Assembly: GCA_902795785.1 (NCBI GenBank)
Contig: CADBMK010000147.1
Span: forward strand, 1-8,103
DNA: 8,103 bases
Direction of reading: 5' to 3'
From: an uncultured Bacteroidia bacterium
GTDB lineage: Bacteria > Bacteroidota > Bacteroidia > Bacteroidales > UBA932
Of the stretch, positions 1 through 6,285 are shown piece by piece. The position numbers and the translations under genes are program-made. The notes under the pieces were generated by a model, which saw nothing but the letters and a program-made list of their open reading frames with translations, did no database searches and was not told where the DNA came from. The stretch's first letter is position 1. Each line of letters starts with the position of its first letter.

Positions 1-1623
1 CTAGAGTCCGATTGTCTTGAAGAAATCGTTGCCCTTGTCATCGACGAGGATGAATGCAGGGAAGTCTTCAACTTCGATCTTCCAGATTGCCTCCATGCCG
101 AGTTCAGGGTATTCTACGCACTCGATTGACTTGATGTTGTTCTGTGCAAGGATTGCAGCAGGGCCACCGATTGAACCGAGGTAGAATCCGCCGTGCTTCT
201 TGCAGGCGTCTGTGACAGCCTGGCTTCTGTTACCCTTGGCAAGCATGATGAGCGAGCCGCCATGATCCTGGAATTCGTCAACGTAAGGGTCCATACGGCC
301 GGCCGTTGTAGGTCCCATTGAACCGCAGGCCATTCCGCAAGGAGTCTTGGCAGGTCCTGCGTAGTAGATAGGATGGTCTTTGAGGTACTGAGGCATCTCT
401 TCTCCGGCGTCAAGGCGTGCCTTAATCTTGGCGTGAGCGATGTCACGGCCTACGATGATGGTTCCCTTGAGGCTGAGACGTGTTCCTACAGGATACTTTG
501 TGAGAATCTTGCAAACGTCCTTCATTGGCTGGTTGAGGTCGATCTCAACTGCACCGCTGTCGGATGCTGTCCTGAGTTCCTCTGGGATAAGCTCGTATGG
601 CTTGTCGTCCATCTTCTCGATCCAGATACCGTCGGCATTGATCTTGGCCTTGATGTTACGGTCGGCAGAACAGCTTACGCCGAGTCCGATAGGGCAGCTT
701 GCGCCGTGACGTGGAAGACGAACCACGCGTACGTCGTGTGCCATATACTTGCCGCCGAACTGGGCGCCGAGTCCAATCTTGTGAGTCTCCTCGAGGAGTT
801 CCTTTTCGAGGGCGATGTCACGGAATGCGCGTCCTGTCTCGTCTCCTGTAGTAGGGAGGTTGTCATAGTAGTGTGTTGAGGCGAGTTTGACGGTGAGAAG
901 GTTCTTCTCAGCCGATGTACCGCCCACTACGATGGCGATGTGATATGGAGGGCAGGCTGCTGTTCCGAGTGTCTTGATCTTAGAGACGAGGAACGGAACG
1001 AGTGTTCCAGGGTTCTGGATACGAGCCTTGGTCTCCTGGTAGAGATATGTCTTGTTTGCACTTCCGCCGCCCTTGGTTACGCAGAGGAAGCGGTATTCCA
1101 TACCCTCGGTGGCCTCGATGTCGATCTGTGCAGGAAGGTTGCACTTTGTGTTGACCTCCTTGTACATATCCAGAGGAGCGTTCTGAGAGTAGCGGAGGTT
1201 CTCCTCCGTATAGGTCTTGAATACACCCTTTGAGATAGCCTCTTCGTCGCAGAAACCAGTCCATACCTGCTGGCCCTTCTCTGCGTGAACGATTGCAGTT
1301 CCTGTATCCTGGCAGAGAGGAAGCTTGCCCTTAGCGGCTACTTCAGCGTTGCGAAGGAATGTGAGTGCAACATACTTGTCGTTTGAAGAAGCCTCCGGAT
1401 CTGAAAGAATCTTGGCTACCTGCTCGTTGTGTGAACGGCGCAGAAGGAAGCTTACGTCGCGGAATGCGGTGTTTGAAAGGAGGGTGAGGGCCTCAGGAGT
1501 GACCTTGAGGATCTTCTTGCCTTCAAAATCGCCTACGCTTACGAGTTTCTCTGAACCCGGAATCTTGTAGTATTCAGTCTCGTCTGGTCCGAGCTGAAAC
1601 ATTGGTGCATATTTGAATTCCAT
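1..1623 (-). CDS. fumA: Class I (iron-sulfur) fumarate hydratase, single-chain
   Basis: Interconverts fumarate and L-malate in the cytoplasm with an oxygen-sensitive [4Fe-4S] cluster. In anaerobic Bacteroidales this serves the reductive branch from oxaloacetate to succinate. The 540-residue product has the FumA/FumB layout: an N-terminal alpha region to about residue 330, then the beta region from about 360. Three Cys sit where the cluster ligands of FumA lie: C104 (LPLCQDTGT), C224 (TAACPPYH) and C318 (GVSCSADR). The motifs GGGSANK (185-191), IVVGGTSAEK (231-240), CGMACGSMGPTTAGRMD (429-445) and KGNRSQAV (463-470) are typical of the family. Length is normal and the frame is intact, ending in TAG. 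The ATG at 1621-1623 has no Shine-Dalgarno. It lies 24 nt after the prfB stop with no terminator or promoter motif visible between, so co-transcription with prfB is likely. The family assignment is secure; the symbol is by homology to enterobacterial FumA. Confidence 0.95.
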   Translation of the reverse strand: MEFKYAPMFQLGPDETEYYKIPGSEKLVSVGDFEGKKILKVTPEALTLLSNTAFRDVSFLLRRSHNEQVAKILSDPEASSNDKYVALTFLRNAEVAAKGKLPLCQDTGTAIVHAEKGQQVWTGFCDEEAISKGVFKTYTEENLRYSQNAPLDMYKEVNTKCNLPAQIDIEATEGMEYRFLCVTKGGGSANKTYLYQETKARIQNPGTLVPFLVSKIKTLGTAACPPYHIAIVVGGTSAEKNLLTVKLASTHYYDNLPTTGDETGRAFRDIALEKELLEETHKIGLGAQFGGKYMAHDVRVVRLPRHGASCPIGLGVSCSADRNIKAKINADGIWIEKMDDKPYELIPEELRTASDSGAVEIDLNQPMKDVCKILTKYPVGTRLSLKGTIIVGRDIAHAKIKARLDAGEEMPQYLKDHPIYYAGPAKTPCGMACGSMGPTTAGRMDPYVDEFQDHGGSLIMLAKGNRSQAVTDACKKHGGFYLGSIGGPAAILAQNNIKSIECVEYPELGMEAIWKIEVEDFPAFILVDDKGNDFFKTIGL

Positions 1624-1647
1624 AATGCTATTGAGATTGAGTTATAA

Positions 1648-2788
1648 TTAATCTATGTCTTCTACAGGGCCGGATGCACCGTCCTGCATGAGGAATCTTT
1701 TCATGAATTCGTTCAGGTCTCCGTCAAGTACTCCCTGCGTGTCCGCGGTGGAGTATCCTGTCCTGAGGTCCTTCACCATCTTGTAAGGGTGGAGGACGTA
1801 GGAACGTATCTGTGAGCCCCATTCGATCTTTTTCTTCTGGCCCTCCAGTTCCGCCTGCTTTTCCTGACGCTTCTTGAGTTCTATGTCATAGAGACGTGAC
1901 TTGAGAATCCTGAGGGCGTTCTGCCTGTTGTCCTGCTGGGAGCGGGTCTCCGTATTCTCCACCATGATTCCCGTAGGGATATGGCGTACGCGTACTCCCG
2001 TCTCCACCTTGTTGACGTTCTGTCCGCCGTGACCGCCGGAACGGAAGGTGTCCCACTCGATATCGGACGGATTGATTTCTATGTTGATGGTGTCATCCAC
2101 CAGCGGATAGACAAAGACTGACGAGAATGTGGTCTGGCGCTTTCCCTGTGCGTTGAAAGGGGAAATCCTGACGAGCCTGTGGACTCCGTTCTCAGCCTTG
2201 AGGTAGCCGTAGGCATAGTCTCCCTCCACCTGTATGGTGGTGGACTTGATTCCTGCCTCGTCGCCTTCAAGTTCCTCGGTGACCGTGGTCTTGAAGCCTT
2301 CGCGCTCAGCCCATCTGAGGTACATCCTCATGAGCATTGCCGACCAGTCGTTTGCCTCGGTGCCGCCGGCGCCCGAGTTGATGGTGAGAACCGCTCCGAG
2401 GTTGTCTCCTTCGGCGCCGAGCATATTCTTGAGTTCAAGGGCTTCCACATTATCAGAAGCAACCTTGAATGCTGCGTCAAGTTCCTTTGTTTCAGGGGTT
2501 TCTATACTGTCATCGGCGGAATTGCCGATGCTTTCTTTTGCAAATTCCAACAATACGTCAAGGTCGTCCACCGACGTGGATGCCTTATCGAATGCTGTAA
2601 CCCAAGATTTGACGCCGTTCATCTTTTTCATGAAGGTTTCGGCCGCCTTTGGGTCGTTCCAGAAGTCCGGTGATTCGGTCTGTTTCTGGAGGCTTTCTAC
2701 CTGGCTTCGCTTGGAAGCGATGTCAAAGACACCTCCCCAGCGTGTCCACACGCTGATGCAGAGCTGATATCTGGTCTGAACTAATCAT
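1648..2788 (-). CDS. prfB: Peptide chain release factor 2 (RF2), expressed by +1 programmed frameshift
   Basis: RF2 recognises UGA and UAA in the ribosomal A site and triggers release of the nascent chain. The codon-recognition tripeptide SPF (residues 209-211 of the shifted product) marks it as RF2 rather than RF1, and the catalytic GGQ is at 254-256 (SGGHGGQNVNK). The gene must be read as a join of 2788-2726 and 2724-1648. The ATG at 2786-2788 opens a 21-codon zero frame (starting MISSDQIS) that ends CTT then TGA (2723-2725). Skipping one base continues as GAC ATC GCT, giving DIASKRSQ and 379 residues in total. The N-terminus MISSDQ...RVDTL resembles other Bacteroidota RF2 starts. A GTG at 2751 gives an apparent 367-residue ORF in the downstream frame, but its first nine residues are out-of-frame translation and should not be annotated. 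GGAG lies 5 nt before the ATG. It is divergent from the LolA-like gene and upstream of the fumarase. Confidence 0.95.
2722..2738 (-). promoter_or_regulatory. prfB: prfB +1 programmed ribosomal frameshift site
   Basis: Read on the minus strand this is GGGGAGG TGT CTT TGA C. The Shine-Dalgarno-like GGGGAGG (2732-2738) is followed by three bases, then CTT in the P site (2726-2728), then the in-frame TGA (2723-2725) and C (2722). This reproduces the arrangement of the Escherichia coli site (AGGGGG TAT CTT TGA C), including the 3-nt spacing. In the known mechanism, scarce RF2 makes the ribosome pause at UGA. The anti-SD pairing then promotes slippage of the CUU-decoding tRNA onto UUU, so RF2 controls its own synthesis. 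When RF2 is abundant, a 21-residue peptide is released instead. The motif and frame change are read directly from the sequence; the autoregulation is inferred from the family. Confidence 0.95.
2738..2755 (-). repeat. Perfect 8-bp inverted repeat (2-nt centre) just 5' of the frameshift site
   Basis: The minus strand reads CAGCGTGT GG ACACGCTG, with both 8-nt arms exactly complementary. In RNA it could fold as a 7-bp stem with a UGGA loop, extendable by one U-G pair at the base. It covers roughly zero-frame codons 12-17 of prfB, and its 3' arm ends on the first G of the SD-like element. Whether it acts as an RNA hairpin, a DNA operator or nothing is unknown; part of it may be explained by the coding sequence for QRVDTL. 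Confidence 0.6.
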
Positions 2789-2793
2789 TAACT

Positions 2794-2797
2794 CTCC
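2794..2797 (-). promoter_or_regulatory. Shine-Dalgarno-like GGAG of prfB
   Basis: GGAG lies 5 nt upstream of the ATG at 2786-2788. It supports that ATG as the initiator over the out-of-frame-derived GTG at 2751. The other starts in the window have no comparable purine run. Confidence 0.4.
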
Positions 2798-2817
2798 ATA
2801 TTATTTGTTACTGCTTA

Positions 2818-2825
2818 CAAAATTA
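2818..2825 (-). promoter_or_regulatory. Putative prfB promoter, Bacteroidota -7 element
   Basis: The minus strand reads TAATTTTG, an exact match to the Bacteroidota -7 consensus TAnnTTTG. Transcription would start around 2811-2814, giving a leader of about 23-26 nt before the prfB ATG. No clear TTTG -33 element is seen 19-21 nt upstream. That zone instead overlaps the -7 box of the divergent promoter. The motif is seen directly; its activity is inferred. Confidence 0.5.
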
Positions 2826-2834
2826 ACCAATTTT
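2819..2834. repeat. Short AT-rich palindrome between divergent promoters
   Basis: AAAATT AACC AATTTT consists of two exactly complementary 6-nt arms around a 4-nt centre. It covers the putative prfB -7 box and the expected -33 zone of the opposing LolA-like gene promoter. It could be an operator or simply AT-rich promoter sequence. Confidence 0.35.
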
Positions 2835-2846
2835 CCCGAGATTGCG

Positions 2847-2854
2847 TATCTTTG
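2847..2854 (+). promoter_or_regulatory. Putative promoter of the LolA-like/S46 operon, Bacteroidota -7 element
   Basis: TATCTTTG matches TAnnTTTG exactly. Its last base is only 7 nt before the ATG at 2862, so the predicted start site (about 4-7 nt downstream) leaves almost no 5' leader. The -33 zone at about 2822-2827 reads TTAA-like rather than TTTG and overlaps the opposing prfB -7 box. Confidence 0.55.
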
Positions 2855-2861
2855 GCGAATT

Positions 2862-3392
2862 ATGCGAAGAATATATACGATGGTAGTTCTGGCCCTTATG
2901 TGTATGGGGCTGAGCGCCCAGACGCCGGCCGATAATTTCAAGGCCGCCCTTCTTTACAACAGGATATCGTTCTCGTACCGTATATCCGAAGGGACGTTCA
3001 GGGGTGAGGGTAAGATTGTCCTTCAGGGCAACTGTTTCAGGATGGAGGCAAACGGACTTGAGGTTGTTTCCGACGGCAAGTCGGTCTGGACCCTTGACAG
3101 AAAGTCTAAGGAGGCGGTGATAGAGAATGTGGTGAAAACGGCCTGGGACAAGGTTGACGCCCACAATATTGAACTCGTCCCGGTGGACGATTCCAGCTTC
3201 AAGACTTTGAGCCTCAGGCTTTCTGACGGCACCCATCCAAAGGTTGTCGAGGCCGTTATCTACCTCCCTGATGATACCCGTATCAAGGTTGCAGTTTCAA
3301 ATATGCAATATCTTCCAAAGGTAGGGGTGCGCAACTTCGCCGTCATGACAGATACTCTTTCACAGGATTTTGTAATTACCGATTTGCGATGA
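2862..3392 (+). CDS. LolA-like periplasmic (outer-membrane lipoprotein carrier family) protein
   Basis: Probably a LolA-fold periplasmic protein. LolA ferries lipoproteins from the inner membrane to outer-membrane acceptors. The start at 2862 gives 176 residues with a signal peptide: basic n-region MRR, hydrophobic core at about 7-17, and likely cleavage after LSA (A19). A TTG start at 2805 would add 19 residues ahead of the signal peptide and would lie across the promoter, so I rejected it. The mature part shows the LolA pattern of a GxGKIxLxGxxFRME strand pair (48-62), then VSDGKSVWTLDR (69-80), later beta strands and a terminal FVITDLR. C14 is not in a lipobox, so it is probably soluble. 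At 176 residues it is slightly short for the family. The TGA stop overlaps the S46 start in ATGA, so translation is probably coupled. Its true cargo is unknown; sequence identity to classical LolA appears weak, and a specialised paralogue is possible. Confidence 0.72.
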   Translation: MRRIYTMVVLALMCMGLSAQTPADNFKAALLYNRISFSYRISEGTFRGEGKIVLQGNCFRMEANGLEVVSDGKSVWTLDRKSKEAVIENVVKTAWDKVDAHNIELVPVDDSSFKTLSLRLSDGTHPKVVEAVIYLPDDTRIKVAVSNMQYLPKVGVRNFAVMTDTLSQDFVITDLR

Positions 3393-5329
3393 GAAAAATC
3401 TTTACCGCGATCGCCGCTATTGCGATTGCCGCCACAACAGCTTCCGCCGATGAAGGAATGTGGCTTCCGGCCCTCGTTTCACAGAGAATCGCCGATATGC
3501 AGGCAAAGGGCTTCAAGCTCTCCGCCGAAGATGTTTACAGTATCAACCAGGCATCCCTGAAGGATGCTGTCGTCCTTTTTGGTAAGGGCTGTACGGGAGA
3601 ACTCATCTCCGGTGAAGGCCTTCTCATTACCAACCACCACTGCGGCTTCCGTCAGATTCAGAGCCACAGTTCTGTTGAGCACGACTATCTCAAGGATGGT
3701 TACTGGGCTCTTTCCCGTGATATGGAACTCCCTAACAATGGGCTTACCGTGAGTTTCCTGGACAGGATGGACGATGTTACGGCCGTGCTTCTCAAGGACA
3801 TCACCGACGAAACACCCGACAGGAACGCTGTTATCTCAAAGAGGATAAAGGAGATGGAGACCAGTCTCAGGGATGAAAAGTCCGGAATCGAGGCCAGCGT
3901 GGAGAAACTCTTCTACGGTAACCAGTATTTCCTCTTCGTGTACCGCGTGTACAAGGACGTCCGCTTCGTGGGCGCCCCTGCATCGTCAATCGGAAAGTTC
4001 GGCGGCGATACCGACAACTGGATGTGGCCGCGTCACACCGGAGATTTCTCTATGTTCAGAATCTACGCTGACAAGAATAACAACCCTGCTGAATACAGCA
4101 AGGACAATGTCCCTTATACCCCGAAACGATTCTTCAAGATTGAGAGAAGGGGAGTGAAGGAGGGTGATTTCACTTTTATATACGGTTATCCCGGCTCTAC
4201 CAGGGAGTACATCCATTCTGAGGGTGTGCGCTATGTGGGTGAGGTTTCCGACCCTGCGAAGATAGCCCTCAGGACCAGGAGGCTTGAGATTATGCAGCGC
4301 TATATGGGCGCCGATCCAAGAATCCGCATCATGTATGCCGCAAAGCAGGCAAGCGTTGCAAACGCCTGGAAGAAGTGGCAGGGAGAGTCCGGAGGAATCG
4401 CGCGCAATTCCACCGTTGAGGCCAAGCGTGAGTACGAGGCCAGGTTCAACGCCTGGGCAAAGGGCACCAAGTACGAGGGCCTTACGGACAAAATCGGAGC
4501 AAAGTACGCTGAGCTTGAGCCTTATATGCTGGCTTACGAGTATTTCAACGAGACGGTGCGTGCCTGTGAGATTTTCGCGCCAAAGGACAAGGACTACTAT
4601 CGCCCTATCGATGAGGAAAGTACAAGGGCCATGCTGAATGCGTATTACGATAATGTGGATGCAGGTCTGCGTCCTCCTTATTTCAACGAGGCGGTCTCTT
4701 CCTGCGGAGGTGTGGACGGCCTTGTGGATGCCATCTTCGCCGACCAGGCAAAGGCGGACTCACTTTATGCCCGAAGCCTCGGCTGGGTCAAGTCCGATCT
4801 TTTAAAGAAGGTCCTTGCCATAAACGGATCAATTAATACTCTCTACAGGAACTATATGAGAGGCCAGATGGAGTTTGAACCGGACAAGGCCTTTTATCCG
4901 GATGCAAACCTTACCCTCCGCGTGGCATACGGCCGTATAGCCGGATATGAGCCGAGGGATGGCGTATATTACTACCCGGTATCAACCCTTAAGGGAATAA
5001 TCGAGAAGGATAACCCTGAAATCTACGATTACAACATTCCTCAGCGCCTTCGCGACGTGTATGCGCAGGGTGGATATGAAAATGTACCGGTCTGCTTCAT
5101 TGCCACCAATCATACGTCTGGCGGAAACTCTGGCAGCCCGGTAATCAATGCCGAAGGAAACCTTATAGGTGTTAATTTCGACCGTGTGTGGGAAGGAACA
5201 ATGAGCGATATCGCCTTCGATCCTTCATTCTGCAGGAATATCTGTCTGGATATCCGTTACGTCCTCTTCCTTCTTGACAAGGTTTACGGGGCGCAGAACA
5301 TCCTTGACGAGCTTACTTTCGTAGATTAA
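3389..5329 (+). CDS. S46 family dipeptidyl-peptidase, DPP11-like (acidic P1 preference predicted)
   Basis: A secreted serine exopeptidase that removes dipeptides from oligopeptide N-termini in the periplasm. The signal peptide spans residues 1-20, with cleavage at ASA before DEGMWLP, the usual mature S46 start. The chymotrypsin-like triad is H84 (TNHHCG), D219 (RHTGDF) and S581 (GGNSGSP). C68 and C85 probably form the conserved disulfide. N210, W211, N325 and D598 sit where S46 enzymes bind the substrate amino terminus. The residue 18 after the catalytic Ser is R599 (FDR). In DPP11 the equivalent Arg gives Asp/Glu preference at P1, whereas DPP7 has Gly. At 646 residues it is shorter than the usual roughly 700-720. 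The shortfall lies between D219 and S581, within the helical domain, without an obvious frameshift. The start at 3389 overlaps the LolA-like stop, and the 3' end overlaps the convergent GDPD gene by 17 bp. The family is certain; the specificity is inferred. Confidence 0.95.
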   Translation: MRKIFTAIAAIAIAATTASADEGMWLPALVSQRIADMQAKGFKLSAEDVYSINQASLKDAVVLFGKGCTGELISGEGLLITNHHCGFRQIQSHSSVEHDYLKDGYWALSRDMELPNNGLTVSFLDRMDDVTAVLLKDITDETPDRNAVISKRIKEMETSLRDEKSGIEASVEKLFYGNQYFLFVYRVYKDVRFVGAPASSIGKFGGDTDNWMWPRHTGDFSMFRIYADKNNNPAEYSKDNVPYTPKRFFKIERRGVKEGDFTFIYGYPGSTREYIHSEGVRYVGEVSDPAKIALRTRRLEIMQRYMGADPRIRIMYAAKQASVANAWKKWQGESGGIARNSTVEAKREYEARFNAWAKGTKYEGLTDKIGAKYAELEPYMLAYEYFNETVRACEIFAPKDKDYYRPIDEESTRAMLNAYYDNVDAGLRPPYFNEAVSSCGGVDGLVDAIFADQAKADSLYARSLGWVKSDLLKKVLAINGSINTLYRNYMRGQMEFEPDKAFYPDANLTLRVAYGRIAGYEPRDGVYYYPVSTLKGIIEKDNPEIYDYNIPQRLRDVYAQGGYENVPVCFIATNHTSGGNSGSPVINAEGNLIGVNFDRVWEGTMSDIAFDPSFCRNICLDIRYVLFLLDKVYGAQNILDELTFVD

Positions 5330-6284
5330 GGTTGTGACGGCCCTGCTTTTTCAGCCAGCCGATCAGTAGTTCAGGACGGTCAGTCTGGATCATGGAAACC
5401 CCATTGTCCAGATACTTTCCGTATACCTCTCCCGGGTCGTTTGCCTGGTAGGCGGCATCGTCATCATTGCCGTCTCCGCCGCAGAGGCTGCTCCAGATGG
5501 TGTTTACCCAAATCTTTGAGCCCTGTTTCCTAATCCTGTTGCAGGCGTTTGTGAAGGCTTCGGCACTGCCGGCCTTCCAGCATACCTCGTATGCAATTGG
5601 GACTTCGTTCTGATTGATATATGAGTCAAGCAGTGCATTCCCTGTTTCACTGCCGAGGTTGACAATCGGCATATACATCATATTATTCTGGTGCCTGCTT
5701 TCGTTCTCCTTGACCACACCTATCGGGAACGTTCCCTTAATGAGGACCTGGCCAGTTACGCCCAGTTCCTCGGTGATGGCCAGCACCTTGTCATAATAGT
5801 CGTATCCCTTGTCGATGTTGACGCAGATGCGGTCTTTTGCGCACAGGAGCGCTTCACGCAGGGTAGGCATCCTGAGGGTGTCTATTACGGCAGCCTGATG
5901 CGCCCTCTGAAGGCTCAGGGACTTGATTTCCGCCAGGGTCAGGTCCTTCACAAGGGGACTCTTGTCCGGCTGGTCACGGAAGACCTTCCTGAAATTGGTT
6001 GTCCTCTTGACATCTCGGTCGTGGCATAGAACCAGAACCGAGTCCGCCGTCATATGAACGTCAATCTCCACAATGTCGGCACCCATCCTGATTACGCTTT
6101 CGATGGCCGGAATTGAATTCTCCGGCCAGTTGCGCCAGTCTCCGCGGTGGCAGGCTACTGCCACATAGTCTGTGCCCGGATCCTGCATCCGGGCGGCAAT
6201 AGCCTCAGCCCTGTTTATCTGGTTTACATTGCTGCAGGATGCAGCCAGATAAAGGGAAGAAATAAAGAATAATAACCGTTTCAT
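5313..6284 (-). CDS. Glycerophosphodiester phosphodiesterase (GDPD) family lipoprotein
   Basis: GDPD enzymes hydrolyse glycerophosphodiesters to sn-glycerol 3-phosphate and an alcohol, using a metal in a TIM barrel. The 323-residue product carries the family signatures: HRG at 46-48 followed by ENS at 56-58, EID at 73-75, catalytic HD at 88-89, NID at 156-158 and a terminal TDRPE at 301-305. The N-terminus MKRLLFFISSLYLAASC ends in a relaxed lipobox with C17 as the likely lipidated residue. The residues after C17 (SNVNQ) lack the acidic or charged run of Bacteroidota surface-export signals, so a periplasm-facing lipoprotein is more likely. It begins 1 nt after the GH3 stop (TAA T ATG), implying one operon and translational coupling. 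That context suggests a substrate linked to sugar breakdown, such as deacylated glycolipid or a phosphodiester-bearing glycan, rather than general phospholipid salvage. The substrate is not predictable from sequence alone. Confidence 0.9.
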   Translation of the reverse strand: MKRLLFFISSLYLAASCSNVNQINRAEAIAARMQDPGTDYVAVACHRGDWRNWPENSIPAIESVIRMGADIVEIDVHMTADSVLVLCHDRDVKRTTNFRKVFRDQPDKSPLVKDLTLAEIKSLSLQRAHQAAVIDTLRMPTLREALLCAKDRICVNIDKGYDYYDKVLAITEELGVTGQVLIKGTFPIGVVKENESRHQNNMMYMPIVNLGSETGNALLDSYINQNEVPIAYEVCWKAGSAEAFTNACNRIRKQGSKIWVNTIWSSLCGGDGNDDDAAYQANDPGEVYGKYLDNGVSMIQTDRPELLIGWLKKQGRHNLNLRK

Positions 6285-6285
6285 A

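Noticed and set aside
373..879. 168-codon plus-strand ORF antisense to the fumarase
   Set aside because: It mirrors a highly conserved gene in the opposite frame, and its translation is Cys/Val-rich with no recognisable domain.
1648..2751. prfB as one uninterrupted ORF starting at a GTG at 2751
   Set aside because: The first nine codons are out-of-frame translation of the true N-terminal region. The frameshift signal and the zero frame from 2788 explain the locus.
2179..2767. Two long plus-strand ORFs antisense to prfB
   Set aside because: They are shadow frames of the conserved RF2 coding sequence with no domain pattern.
2786..2799. Three-codon mini-ORF (ATG GAG AGT TAA) whose stop overlaps the prfB ATG as TAATG
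   Set aside because: Its ATG overlaps the GGAG of prfB and is probably coincidental; the RF2 frameshift already explains the regulation.
2805..2861. Upstream TTG start for the LolA-like gene
   Set aside because: It would put 19 residues before a normal signal peptide and translate through the putative promoter; ATG at 2862 is better.
3387..3392. UGA stop of the LolA-like gene as a target of RF2-dependent control by the neighbouring prfB
   Set aside because: UGA is dictated by the ATGA overlap, and one UGA-terminated neighbour is not evidence of a regulatory link.
5330..5360. Short CTG-CTTTTT-CAG symmetry as a terminator for the S46 gene
   Set aside because: Arms of only a few base pairs, no U tract in the right place, and it lies inside the GDPD coding sequence.
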